Of a stretch of 6,067 nucleotides of DNA, positions 1 through 5,470 are shown one piece after another. Each line of letters begins with the position of its first letter. Position 1 is the stretch's first letter. Origin of the DNA: Desulfovibrionales bacterium (GTDB lineage: Bacteria; Desulfobacterota; Desulfovibrionia; Desulfovibrionales; Desulfomicrobiaceae); contig JAAYGZ010000123.1 of the NCBI GenBank assembly GCA_012727515.1, forward strand, positions 1 through 6,067, in the 5' to 3' direction. Under the pieces are notes generated by a model that did no database searches, was not told where the DNA came from, and saw only the letters and a list, made by a program, of their open reading frames with translations. The translations under genes and the position numbers were made by a program.

Positions 1-316
1 ACTCCACATTGTACAGGTCTCTGGTTTCCTGCTGAAAAATATGAACAATCACATCATTGCAATCCACTAAAATCCAGTGGCCATGCTGAAATCCTTCCAC
101 ACCAAAATAATCCCATTTCTGTGCTGCGACCTGCTGCATGATCTCATCAGCCAGGGCCTGAGCATGGCGGGCCGAGCGGGCAGTCACAAAGATCATTGCT
201 TCGGTCAGGGACGAGCGTTCGCGCAGGTCAATGGCTTTGATGCCGGTTCCTTTTTTATCAATCAGCCAGGTAATAAACTGCTGAATTTTTACTTCCATAT
301 TCTGTTTGTACTCCAT
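1..316 (-). CDS. rsfS: Ribosomal silencing factor RsfS (Iojap/YbeB family), 3' end missing
   Basis: The minus-strand frame runs open from the ATG at 316 to the window edge, giving 105 codons without a stop, so only the last part of the C-terminus is lost. The translation carries the RsfS signature: a TEAMIFVTARSARHAQALAD block at about residues 38-57, the G(V)EG turn near 73-75, and the GHWILVDCNDVIVHIF strand at 79-94 followed by Q-E-T-R-D-L-Y-N-V-E. Known members bind ribosomal protein uL14 on the large subunit and block subunit joining when nutrients are scarce. I chose ATG 316 because AGGA lies 10 bases upstream and family members usually have some residues before the first helix; ATG 298, in the same frame, is an alternative. 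The gene is divergent from paaK, across 254 bases, and no convincing promoter for it was found. The family assignment is secure. Confidence 0.93.
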   Translation of the reverse strand, partial: MEYKQNMEVKIQQFITWLIDKKGTGIKAIDLRERSSLTEAMIFVTARSARHAQALADEIMQQVAAQKWDYFGVEGFQHGHWILVDCNDVIVHIFQQETRDLYNVE

Positions 317-382
317 GTCTATGTGTTCCTGATACCCTGCCTTGCGTATGCGACTTTATCACGCAGGGCAATGGGCGAAGTC

Positions 383-411
383 TTGACGAACAAGATTGGC
401 CAAGGCATAGC
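383..411 (+). promoter_or_regulatory. Candidate sigma-70 promoter for the paaK leader
   Basis: TTGACG (383-388) matches five of six bases of the -35 consensus. A 17-base spacer separates it from CATAGC (406-411), which matches the -10 consensus only at three positions. Transcription would begin near 417-420, giving a leader of about 150 bases before paaK. It is supported mainly by position: the terminator at 513-552 requires a plus-strand promoter upstream. The weak -10 suggests an activator is needed or the real promoter lies elsewhere. Confidence 0.3.
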
Positions 412-430
412 GAACCATGTGCGCCAATCT
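393..430. repeat. 8-bp perfect inverted repeat in the rsfS-paaK divergent region
   Basis: AGATTGGC (393-400) and GCCAATCT (423-430) are exact reverse complements with 22 bases between them. With A392 bulged out, AC (390-391) and GT (431-432) add two more pairs. The dyad covers the spacer, the -10 and the start region of the candidate promoter at 383-411. It could be a two-half-site operator; if transcription starts further upstream, it could instead be an RNA stem at the 5' end of the leader. The pairing is seen directly; the function is inferred. Confidence 0.4.
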
Positions 431-437
431 GTCTGTG

Positions 438-552
438 ACGGAAAGAAATCCGTATGTTCCGGCCCTTGCAGGCTGATGGTCGTAGCTGCATTCAGATGAT
501 GAATACTCAGGGCCGGGGACTTGGTGCAGGTCCACGGTTTTTCTTTTTTTCT
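438..552 (+). ncRNA. Candidate structured leader RNA (or sRNA) ending in a terminator, upstream of paaK
   Basis: This non-coding stretch contains a series of tightly packed possible helices read from the plus strand. A first hairpin pairs ACGGA (438-442) with TCCGT (449-453). A closing helix pairs CCGGCCCT (459-466) with AGGGCCGG (509-516), eight perfect pairs. Inside it are TGCAG (467-471)/CTGCA (486-490) and ATTCA (490-494)/TGAAT (500-504), which share A490, giving a three-way junction with very few unpaired bases at the joints. The terminator hairpin core begins at 517, directly after the closing helix. I do not recognise a known riboswitch class. One sequence can produce chance helices, so the RNA call rests on the compactness, the strong terminator and the position right before the paaK ribosome-binding site. 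Confidence 0.38.
513..552 (+). terminator. Intrinsic terminator inside the paaK leader
   Basis: The core stem is GGACTTG (517-523) paired with CAGGTCC (527-533), with one T-G wobble and a GTG loop. Across one mismatch (516/534), CCG (513-515) pairs with CGG (535-537) to extend it. A T-tract follows at once: five T (538-542), C, then seven T (544-550). This is the canonical form of a Rho-independent terminator on the plus strand. Its tract ends about 8 bases before the paaK Shine-Dalgarno sequence, and no plus-strand protein gene lies upstream within the window, so it should act on the leader of paaK or end a small RNA. Confidence 0.78.
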
Positions 553-559
553 GTAACAC

Positions 560-564
560 AAGGA
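560..564 (+). promoter_or_regulatory. Ribosome-binding site deciding the paaK start
   Basis: AAGGA at 560-564 is 6 bases before ATG 571, a normal spacing. It directly abuts the alternative ATG at 565, which is too close for use. The same frame stays open upstream to ATG 454, but that would require reading through the terminator hairpin and T-tract. Confidence 0.7.
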
Positions 565-570
565 ATGCCC

Positions 571-1872
571 ATGCTGTATGATGTTGCCAGTGAAACCATG
601 CCCCGCGAGGATTTAGAAGCCCTGCAATTGCGCAGGCTGCAGGCCATGGTGGAAAAAGTATTTTACAACGTGCCTTTTTATCAGACCCGTTTTACTGAAA
701 TGGGTGTTCGCCCGGAGCATATCCGCTCCTTGAGCGATCTCAAATATCTGCCTTTCACGGAAAAGCAGGATCTGCGCAATAATTACCCCTTTGGCCTGTT
801 TGCGGTTCCTCGCGACAATGTGGTGCGTGTTCATGCTTCTTCAGGAACCACAGGCAAAGCCACTGTGGTGGGCTATACCCAGCGCGACGTGAATACCTGG
901 GCCGAGCTGATGGCCCGTTCCCTCATGTGCGCCGGAGCCAGCAGGCGGGACGTGGTGCATAATGCCTATGGCTATGGCCTGTTCACAGGCGGCCTGGGTA
1001 TGCACTATGGGGTAGAGCGCATGGGCGCGACCATTGTGCCTATTTCTGGCGGTGGTACCCGGCGTCAGGTTATGCTGATGCGTGATTTTGGTTCAACTAT
1101 TTTGTGCAGCACGCCGTCATACGCGCTTTTTCTCTACGAATCCATTCTGGCCGCAGGCATCAGTGTTGCTGACATTAAGCTGCATACCGGCATTTTTGGC
1201 GCTGAACCCTGGAGCGAGAAAATGCGGGCTGAGATTGAATCCAAACTCCAGATCAAGGCCCTGGACATCTATGGTTTATCTGAAATCATGGGGCCGGGCG
1301 TGGGCATGGAATGCTGCGACGCCCAGGATGGTCTGCATATCTGGGAAGACCATTTTCTGATGGAAATTATTGATCCTGACACCGGGGAGCAACTTCCTTT
1401 GGGCGAAGCCGGGGAACTGGTTATCACCACCATTACTAAGGAAGCGCAACCTCTGGTACGCTATCGCACCAGGGATATCACCCGTATTGATGCTGTTCCG
1501 TGCCGGTGCGGGCGCACACATCGCCGTATTACGCGCATTCAGGGCCGCAGCGATGATATGTTAATTATTCGCGGTGTGAATGTATTTCCGCAGCAGATTG
1601 AAACCATTCTCCTGGAAACCCAGGGCCTGACTCCGCATTACCAACTCATCTTAACCCGTGAGGGCAGCCTGGATATACTGGAAATCAAGGTTGAAGTGGA
1701 TGAAAAACTCTTTTCTGATGAAATCAAACACCTGCAGCGTATGGAGTCCAGGATACAAAAGAATATCAAAGAATTTCTTGGTGTCACGGCTAAAGTGACC
1801 CTGTCAGAGCCGCGCAGTATTGAACGGTCTGAAGGCAAAGCCAAGCGTATTGTTGATTTACGCAATGCCTAA
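571..1872 (+). CDS. paaK: Phenylacetate-CoA ligase family protein (aryl-CoA ligase)
   Basis: This 433-residue protein is of normal length for PaaK, a cytoplasmic enzyme that joins an aryl acid to CoA with ATP cleavage to AMP through an acyl-adenylate. The adenylate-forming (ANL) motifs are all present: the phosphate-binding loop SSGTTGK (90-96), YGLSE (234-238), RYRTRD (297-302), the hinge block [16 protein letters not shown] (325-340), and a C-terminal SEGKAKR with the likely catalytic Lys423. C248, H256, C311 and C313 sit where anaerobe-type PaaK proteins often have a possible metal site; that role is inferred. The ACT gene follows after 49 bases. Such pairs are known near iorAB in anaerobes, where indolepyruvate:ferredoxin oxidoreductase turns aryl pyruvates into aryl-acetyl-CoA, so the physiological direction may be either acid activation or energy-conserving CoA release. 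The substrate (phenylacetate, indoleacetate or another aryl acid) cannot be read from sequence. The gene is preceded by a terminator-bearing leader. Confidence 0.93.
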   Translation: MLYDVASETMPREDLEALQLRRLQAMVEKVFYNVPFYQTRFTEMGVRPEHIRSLSDLKYLPFTEKQDLRNNYPFGLFAVPRDNVVRVHASSGTTGKATVVGYTQRDVNTWAELMARSLMCAGASRRDVVHNAYGYGLFTGGLGMHYGVERMGATIVPISGGGTRRQVMLMRDFGSTILCSTPSYALFLYESILAAGISVADIKLHTGIFGAEPWSEKMRAEIESKLQIKALDIYGLSEIMGPGVGMECCDAQDGLHIWEDHFLMEIIDPDTGEQLPLGEAGELVITTITKEAQPLVRYRTRDITRIDAVPCRCGRTHRRITRIQGRSDDMLIIRGVNVFPQQIETILLETQGLTPHYQLILTREGSLDILEIKVEVDEKLFSDEIKHLQRMESRIQKNIKEFLGVTAKVTLSEPRSIERSEGKAKRIVDLRNA

Positions 1873-1881
1873 TTAACCTGG

Positions 1882-1903
1882 GCTGGCGCAAGGATGCGCC
1901 GGT
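1882..1903 (+). other. Hairpin in the paaK-ACT gene gap
   Basis: GGCGCA (1885-1890) pairs perfectly with TGCGCC (1895-1900) around an AGGA loop, and CT/GG (1883-1884/1901-1902) can extend it with one wobble. No T-tract follows, so it is not a standard terminator. It might stabilise or tune the mRNA between the two genes. The AGGA in its loop is too far from the next start codon to act as its ribosome-binding site. Confidence 0.4.
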
Positions 1904-1910
1904 GCCCCAC

Positions 1911-1916
1911 AGGAGG
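1911..1916 (+). promoter_or_regulatory. Strong ribosome-binding site of the ACT gene
   Basis: AGGAGG lies 5 bases before ATG 1922, a full consensus match. It fixes the start and predicts strong translation compared with the paaK site. Confidence 0.85.
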
Positions 1917-1921
1917 ATTCA

Positions 1922-2353
1922 ATGAAGGTTGAACAAATTTCTGTTTTTCTGGAAAACAGAGCTGGCCGCCTGGCAGAAGTGACCAAGATTTTAGCTGAAA
2001 ATAAAGTAAATATCCGTGCATTATCCCTGGCAGACACCTCGGATTTCGGCATTTTGCGTCTTATTGTCACAGACAATGAAAAGGCAAAAGAGGCCCTGAA
2101 AGCTCACGGCTTTACTGTTGGTCGCACCAATGTGGTGGCAGCAGAAATAAGTGATCAGCCCGGTGGTTTGCATTCTGTTTTGGACATGCTCACTGCTGGC
2201 GGGGTTAATGTGGAATATATGTACGCGTTTGTGACGCAGAGCGGACACAATGCTATCCTTATTTTTCGTTTTGACCGTACAGATCAGGCCATTGAAGTGC
2301 TGCACAAGAATAATGTGCGCATTTTAGCCGGATCAGAATTGTATTCATTGTAA
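1922..2353 (+). CDS. Tandem ACT-domain protein (COG4747-like)
   Basis: This 143-residue protein is made of two ACT domains and nothing else. ACT1 covers about residues 1-66, with the ligand-loop motif FLENRAGRL (9-17) and the strand GILRLIVTD (43-51). ACT2 covers about 70-143, with [15 protein letters not shown] (76-90) followed by the G-V-N-V-E-Y-M-Y strand. ACT domains bind amino acids or related small ligands, usually at a dimer interface around the conserved glycine of each loop (G15; G81 or G82). Free-standing two-domain forms commonly lie next to paaK genes, which suggests a sensor or allosteric partner in aromatic amino acid catabolism; the ligand is not known from the sequence. There is no DNA-binding or catalytic domain, so any regulation should act through a partner. 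It is probably co-transcribed with paaK. Family confidence is high; the functional role is inferred. Confidence 0.92.
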   Translation: MKVEQISVFLENRAGRLAEVTKILAENKVNIRALSLADTSDFGILRLIVTDNEKAKEALKAHGFTVGRTNVVAAEISDQPGGLHSVLDMLTAGGVNVEYMYAFVTQSGHNAILIFRFDRTDQAIEVLHKNNVRILAGSELYSL

Positions 2354-2364
2354 AGTAATGAGGC

Positions 2365-2388
2365 AGGCCGGGCATCCGGCCTTATATA
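2365..2388 (+). terminator. Weak terminator-like hairpin after the ACT gene
   Basis: AGGCCGG (2365-2371) pairs perfectly with CCGGCCT (2376-2382) around the loop GCAT. The tail is TTATATA rather than a T-run, so termination would be partial at best. It ends a few bases before the stress-protein ribosome-binding site and may lower, rather than stop, read-through into that gene. Confidence 0.4.
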
Positions 2389-2403
2389 CGCATAGGTGGT
2401 ACA

Positions 2404-3270
2404 ATGAACAAACATGTTTTGCTTACGATCAGTGACGATTCCAGTGCCATGCAGGCAGTACGTTTTTTAGTAAAATTCTTTCATAATTTTACGCACCTGC
2501 ATGTTACTATGCTTTATGTGACCAGCAATCCCAAGGCCGGACTGAACAACGCAGAAATTCTCGATGATTTTGGCAATTTGCAACGTCGTGAACAGCATGT
2601 GAAAGCTCATGCAGAGGCCGCGCTCAGTAAAGCCGTTGACTTCTTGTGTGTTTCTGGATTTCCTGAGCACAATATCCACAAAAAAATTGCGTTTAAGCAA
2701 TTAGGTACAGCTCATGACATTGTTCAGGAAGGAATCAGCGGGCTGTATGATGCCATTGCCCTGGGCCGACGCGGTCTTTCCCGGCTTGAAGAACTTCTGG
2801 CTGAAAGCGTGAGCAAACAGGTTTTTGTCACCCCTATTGAAACTCCTCTCTGGATTTGTCGCAATCAAACCCGGTTTTCGCCTCATGTGCTCCTGTGTAC
2901 GGATGGATCTCCTGCAAGCCTGCGCTGCGCAGACCATGTTGGTTTTATGCTCAAGGATGAACCAGAGCATAAAATTACGATTGCTCATGTACAGGCGCAG
3001 TCTGGCGCGGACATATCTGTGGAGGCATTTGCCGGAGCCAGACGTATGCTCGAAGAAAATGGCATTGGCGCAGACCGTATTTCTGAGCATAGAGCAAGTG
3101 GAAAAAACATCTCTGATGCCATTGTGTGCCTGGCCAGGGAAGGAAACTACGGCGTTGTGGCAACAGGCCGAACCGGGCGAGGAGAAAGTAAATTAAAGCG
3201 TGTGCTTGGCTCAGTCAGTATGCACCTGCTTCGCCATCTGGATTCTGCTTCCTTGTGGATCTCTCATTAG
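2404..3270 (+). CDS. Universal stress protein, two tandem UspA domains
   Basis: This 288-residue cytoplasmic protein is about twice the length of a single UspA. Domain 1 (about 1-147) begins with HVLLTISDDS (4-13). Domain 2 (about 160-288) begins with HVLLCTDGSPASLRCADHV (161-179). Domain 2 ends with GRTG (255-258) and a GS pair (269-270), close to the G-x2-G-x9-G-(S/T) motif that marks ATP-binding members, here with ten residues between. In domain 1 the same motif reads GRRG (121-124), nine residues, then E134-S135, so the third glycine is replaced. Nucleotide binding is therefore more plausible in domain 2 than in domain 1. AGGTGG (2394-2399), 4 bases before ATG, supports the start. It lies 50 bases after the ACT gene, behind a weak hairpin, so it may share that transcript in part. 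The specific stress role is not predictable. Confidence 0.92.
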   Translation: MNKHVLLTISDDSSAMQAVRFLVKFFHNFTHLHVTMLYVTSNPKAGLNNAEILDDFGNLQRREQHVKAHAEAALSKAVDFLCVSGFPEHNIHKKIAFKQLGTAHDIVQEGISGLYDAIALGRRGLSRLEELLAESVSKQVFVTPIETPLWICRNQTRFSPHVLLCTDGSPASLRCADHVGFMLKDEPEHKITIAHVQAQSGADISVEAFAGARRMLEENGIGADRISEHRASGKNISDAIVCLAREGNYGVVATGRTGRGESKLKRVLGSVSMHLLRHLDSASLWISH

Positions 3271-3287
3271 TACATCCCTGTCATTGT

Positions 3288-3324
3288 TGTGCGCTGTGTC
3301 TTTATAGACACGGCGCACATTCTT
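3288..3324 (+). terminator. Strong hairpin, probable terminator after the usp gene
   Basis: TGTGCGCTGTGTC (3288-3300) pairs with GACACGGCGCACA (3307-3319), thirteen pairs with a single T-G wobble; T3301-A3306 can close the loop further to TTAT. A short TTCTT tail follows, so it is an imperfect but plausible Rho-independent terminator on the plus strand. It separates the stress-protein gene from the ABC transporter genes. No T-run lies on the minus-strand side. Confidence 0.6.
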
Positions 3325-3361
3325 GCACGTGGCAAGCATAACCGGCTCTGCATCAGCGGCT

Positions 3362-4144
3362 ATGAAGAGCTTGCTGCGAACGCTTCTTCCCTTTTTTATT
3401 GTGGTGCTGATCTGGCATGGGCTGGCCCTGTTTGTGCTGTGGCAACGTGGCGTCCCTTTTCCCACACCGTGGCAGACACTGGAGCGCCTGCTTGAGCTTG
3501 TTCGTGGTGCGCCCCTGTCAGGGCAGAGCCTTGGGGAACATATTTTCCGCAGCGTGTATCGCTGGCTGCTTGGCTCTGGGCTGGCTGCCGGGCTGGGTAT
3601 CAGCTATGGGCTGCTGGCTGGTTGGTTTCGTAGTGTGGAAATTGCCACCGCCCGGATTCCTCAGACCCTTTTACTGGTTCCTGGGCTGGCCTGGGTGCCT
3701 GTTGCTCTTTTACTCTTTGGAGTCGGGGAACAGGCAACACTCTGTATGATCTTTCTGGCTGCTTTTTCTCCTGTTGCCGTAAGTGTCCTGGCAGGAGTGC
3801 GCGCTCTTGATCCTGCTCTTATCCGTGCGGCTCGTATGCTTGGGGCAGGCCGGGCCATGCTTTTTCTGCAGGTTCTTATTCCTGCGGCCTTGCCAGCCCT
3901 GCTTTGTGGCCTGCGTCTTGGCCTGGCCACGGGCTGGCGCGTGCTGGTTGCAGCAGAAATGGTGGTGGGTACGGGAACTGGCCTGGGCTATTCGCTTATC
4001 CAGTCTCGCTGGAACCTGGACTATGCTTCTTCCTTTGCCTGTATTGTTGTGGTCTGTGCCCTGGGACTTGGTGTTGACCAGGTGCTTACCTATGCAGAGC
4101 GCAAAACCATTGCCCAATGGACCCTGCCCAGAGACACACAATGA
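3362..4144 (+). CDS. ABC transporter permease, SsuC/TauC type
   Basis: This 260-residue inner-membrane protein belongs to the binding-protein-dependent permease family used for sulfonates, taurine, nitrate and similar small anions, and for some pyrimidine precursors. Hydrophobic segments occur at about 7-27, 67-88, 101-121, 124-147, 170-200 and 224-243, consistent with six helices. The cytoplasmic EAA loop that docks on the ATPase is visible at about 156-178 (AARMLGAGRAMLFLQVLIPA and following). I chose ATG 3362, which puts the first membrane segment close to the N-terminus as in the family. TTG 3323 and GTG 3329 are in frame upstream, but none of these starts has a clear Shine-Dalgarno sequence. 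The stop codon overlaps the ATPase start in an ATGA, so translation is coupled. The substrate cannot be assigned because no binding-protein gene is adjacent. Confidence 0.88.
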   Translation: MKSLLRTLLPFFIVVLIWHGLALFVLWQRGVPFPTPWQTLERLLELVRGAPLSGQSLGEHIFRSVYRWLLGSGLAAGLGISYGLLAGWFRSVEIATARIPQTLLLVPGLAWVPVALLLFGVGEQATLCMIFLAAFSPVAVSVLAGVRALDPALIRAARMLGAGRAMLFLQVLIPAALPALLCGLRLGLATGWRVLVAAEMVVGTGTGLGYSLIQSRWNLDYASSFACIVVVCALGLGVDQVLTYAERKTIAQWTLPRDTQ

Positions 4145-4881
4145 TTTATGTGGATACGCTATGTTTTCATTACCCGCACACGCAGCGCCCTGTTTTTGTC
4201 GATTTTTCTCTGCATGTGCCAGCAGGGGAGTTTGTATGTATTTTAGGCCAGAGCGGCTGCGGAAAAACAACGCTTTTACATCTTATTGCAGGATTTCTTG
4301 CGCCTATTGCCGGACGTATAGTGGTTAATGGTCTTCCCGTGTGCGGGGCAGGTCCGGAGCGCGCCATGATTTTTCAGGAGGCAACTCTTTTTCCCTGGCT
4401 CACTGTGGCGGACAATGTGGGTTTTGGGCTGCGTGCTCAGGGGATGGGCAAGGCTGCAATCACCCAGACTGTAACGGCTCAACTGGAGCGCATGGGTCTT
4501 GCTGAGTACGCACACAGGTATCCATGCCATTTGTCTGGAGGAATGCGTCAGCGCGTGGCTCTGGCCCGGGTACTGGTGCTGGAACCACCGGTTTTGCTGA
4601 TGGATGAACCCTTCAGCGCCCTTGATATTCCCACGCGGGAGCGCTTGCAGGATGATCTGCTGACGCTGTGGATGACGCAAGGCAATACCATAATCTATGT
4701 CACCCATAGTGCTGAAGAGGCTGCGTATCTGGCCGGGCGCATTCTGGTCTTTGCTCCAAGCGGAGCAATTATCCACCAGGAGCAAGTGTGCGCCTCATGG
4801 CCGCGAGATCGTCTTGGAGCAGAAAGACTTGCCGTGGAACAGCGACTGCGCACTGTACTACGCAACGCTGCAACATCTTGA
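4141..4881 (+). CDS. ABC transporter ATP-binding protein, SsuB/TauB type
   Basis: This 246-residue cytoplasmic ATPase powers the permease encoded just upstream. All nucleotide-binding motifs are intact: Walker A GQSGCGKT (36-43), Q-loop Q79 in IFQE, signature LSGGM (131-135), Walker B VLLMDE (151-156), D-loop SALD (159-162) and the switch histidine H189 in YVTHS. The FQEATLFPWLTVADNV block and the overall length fit the nitrate/sulfonate/taurine ATPase group. ATG 4141 was chosen because it gives the family-typical N-terminus (M-I-Y-V-D) and forms a 4-base ATGA overlap with the permease stop; ATG 4117 is in frame but would lengthen the overlap and lacks a ribosome-binding site. The protein appears complete and functional. 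The gene is the last of its plus-strand unit and converges on the minus-strand pair. Confidence 0.93.
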   Translation: MIYVDTLCFHYPHTQRPVFVDFSLHVPAGEFVCILGQSGCGKTTLLHLIAGFLAPIAGRIVVNGLPVCGAGPERAMIFQEATLFPWLTVADNVGFGLRAQGMGKAAITQTVTAQLERMGLAEYAHRYPCHLSGGMRQRVALARVLVLEPPVLLMDEPFSALDIPTRERLQDDLLTLWMTQGNTIIYVTHSAEEAAYLAGRILVFAPSGAIIHQEQVCASWPRDRLGAERLAVEQRLRTVLRNAATS

Positions 4882-4909
4882 ATTTTTAATTTTTGATGCG
4901 CTGCAAGCA

Positions 4910-4931
4910 GGGCCAGGATCAGCGCTGGCCC
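4910..4931. other. Hairpin between convergent genes
   Basis: GGGCCAG (4910-4916) pairs perfectly with CTGGCCC (4925-4931) around an 8-base loop. An alternative pairing joins GCGCTG (4898-4903) with CAGCGC (4920-4925). It lies in the 75-base gap between the ABC ATPase stop and the stop of the minus-strand gene, the place for a bidirectional terminator, but neither side is followed by a T-run. A Rho-aided or structural role is possible. Confidence 0.35.
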
Positions 4932-4956
4932 CGTGTTCAGCCAATTTGGACGTATC

Positions 4957-5457
4957 TTATTGAAACAAAGCACCCTGGCTGGCAAAAAATACCTGCGCCG
5001 GTGACTGGGATGCTGCGGGCTGCAAGGGCAGGCGACCTGCTGTCAGTTCCATGCGATAGCCAAAGGAGATAAAAACCGGACCTGATACGCCCAAAGAATC
5101 AGGGGTGAGGTGAAACTCAAAAGGCACGCCTTTTTCCCGGTCCAGTTCTGTGGGCAGGTAGAGACGTAAATCCTTGGCCAGGACAGAGCTGTGATCATCA
5201 CTTAAATAAATCTGCATCCACAAATCCTGAATCCAGGTCGCCCAGTCCGGAATACTGCCTGCAATGGGGATTGCCGTGCCTGAAACGACAAGTCGATTAT
5301 TCTCCAGCCTGCTTGTATAGTTGAACTCCCAGTAGCGCATGGCCAGTGTTTCCTGCTGTCCCAGCACCCAGGGTTTTTTATTGAGATGAATAACACTCAA
5401 ATGGGCACAGGCCATGCACAGGCAGACAAGAGCAAGGGCAACTAGTTTATGACGCAT
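4957..5457 (-). CDS. Small exported protein of unknown function, possible lipoprotein
   Basis: I do not recognise this 166-residue protein. It has an N-terminal export signal: M-R-H-K, then a hydrophobic run (LVALALVCLCMAC, 5-17). C17 could be lipidated, but the residue at -3 is C rather than L, V or I, so the lipobox is poor. The alternative is signal peptidase I cutting after the A-C-A at 16-18. The mature part looks rich in beta strands (NRLVVSGTAIPI at about 54-65, LWMQIYLSDD at 79-88, KDLRLYLP at 95-102, VPFEFHLTPDS at 111-121, GPVFISFGYRMEL at 126-138), reminiscent of a single immunoglobulin-like sandwich; this is an impression only. The start at 5457 is set by AGGAG (5464-5468) 6 bases upstream. 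The gene begins 13 bases after the stop of the YkgJ-family gene, so the two are surely co-transcribed. It probably sits in the periplasm or on a membrane. Confidence 0.82.
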   Translation of the reverse strand: MRHKLVALALVCLCMACAHLSVIHLNKKPWVLGQQETLAMRYWEFNYTSRLENNRLVVSGTAIPIAGSIPDWATWIQDLWMQIYLSDDHSSVLAKDLRLYLPTELDREKGVPFEFHLTPDSLGVSGPVFISFGYRMELTAGRLPLQPAASQSPAQVFFASQGALFQ

Positions 5458-5463
5458 GGGTAT

Positions 5464-5468
5464 CTCCT
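5464..5468 (-). promoter_or_regulatory. Ribosome-binding site fixing the start of the exported protein
   Basis: Read on the minus strand this is AGGAG, 6 bases before ATG 5457. It excludes the in-frame ATG at 5496, which would lie inside the preceding gene and put 13 mostly polar residues in front of the signal peptide. Confidence 0.8.
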
Positions 5469-5470
5469 GG

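Noticed and set aside
468..515. Fluoride-riboswitch-like words (CTGATGG, GATGATGAATACTC)
   Set aside because: The conserved order, spacing and UAACCGC-like core of the crcB motif are missing, and paaK is not a fluoride-resistance gene.
412..552. T-box leader for an amino acid pathway
   Set aside because: The conserved T-box antiterminator sequence and a specifier stem are not present, and the leader is short for the class.
319..561. Minus-strand open frame of 80 codons just upstream of rsfS
   Set aside because: The product resembles no family I know, it reads antisense through the plus-strand terminator, and no convincing ribosome-binding site was found. It is most likely a chance frame.
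454..570. Upstream in-frame extension of paaK to ATG 454
   Set aside because: It would translate the leader hairpins, terminator and T-tract, giving a run of phenylalanines, and it lacks the good ribosome-binding site that ATG 571 has. The family N-terminus matches ATG 571.
3303..3308. TATAGA in the hairpin loop as a -10 box for the ABC genes
   Set aside because: No -35-like hexamer lies 16-18 bases upstream, and the bases belong to a strong stem-loop that better fits a terminator.
3710..4270. Minus-strand open frame of 186 codons antisense to the permease
   Set aside because: It has no recognisable domain and is explained by the low stop density opposite a real membrane-protein gene.
3783..4328. 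Long plus-strand open frame overlapping the permease and ATPase
   Set aside because: It lies in a different frame across two genes with clear family motifs, and its cysteine- and arginine-rich product looks like a shadow of their codons.
4881..4894. T-rich AATTTTTAATTTTT after the ATPase stop as a terminator tract
   Set aside because: It has no hairpin immediately before it, and the nearby hairpin (4910-4931) comes after it on the plus strand, so the order is wrong.
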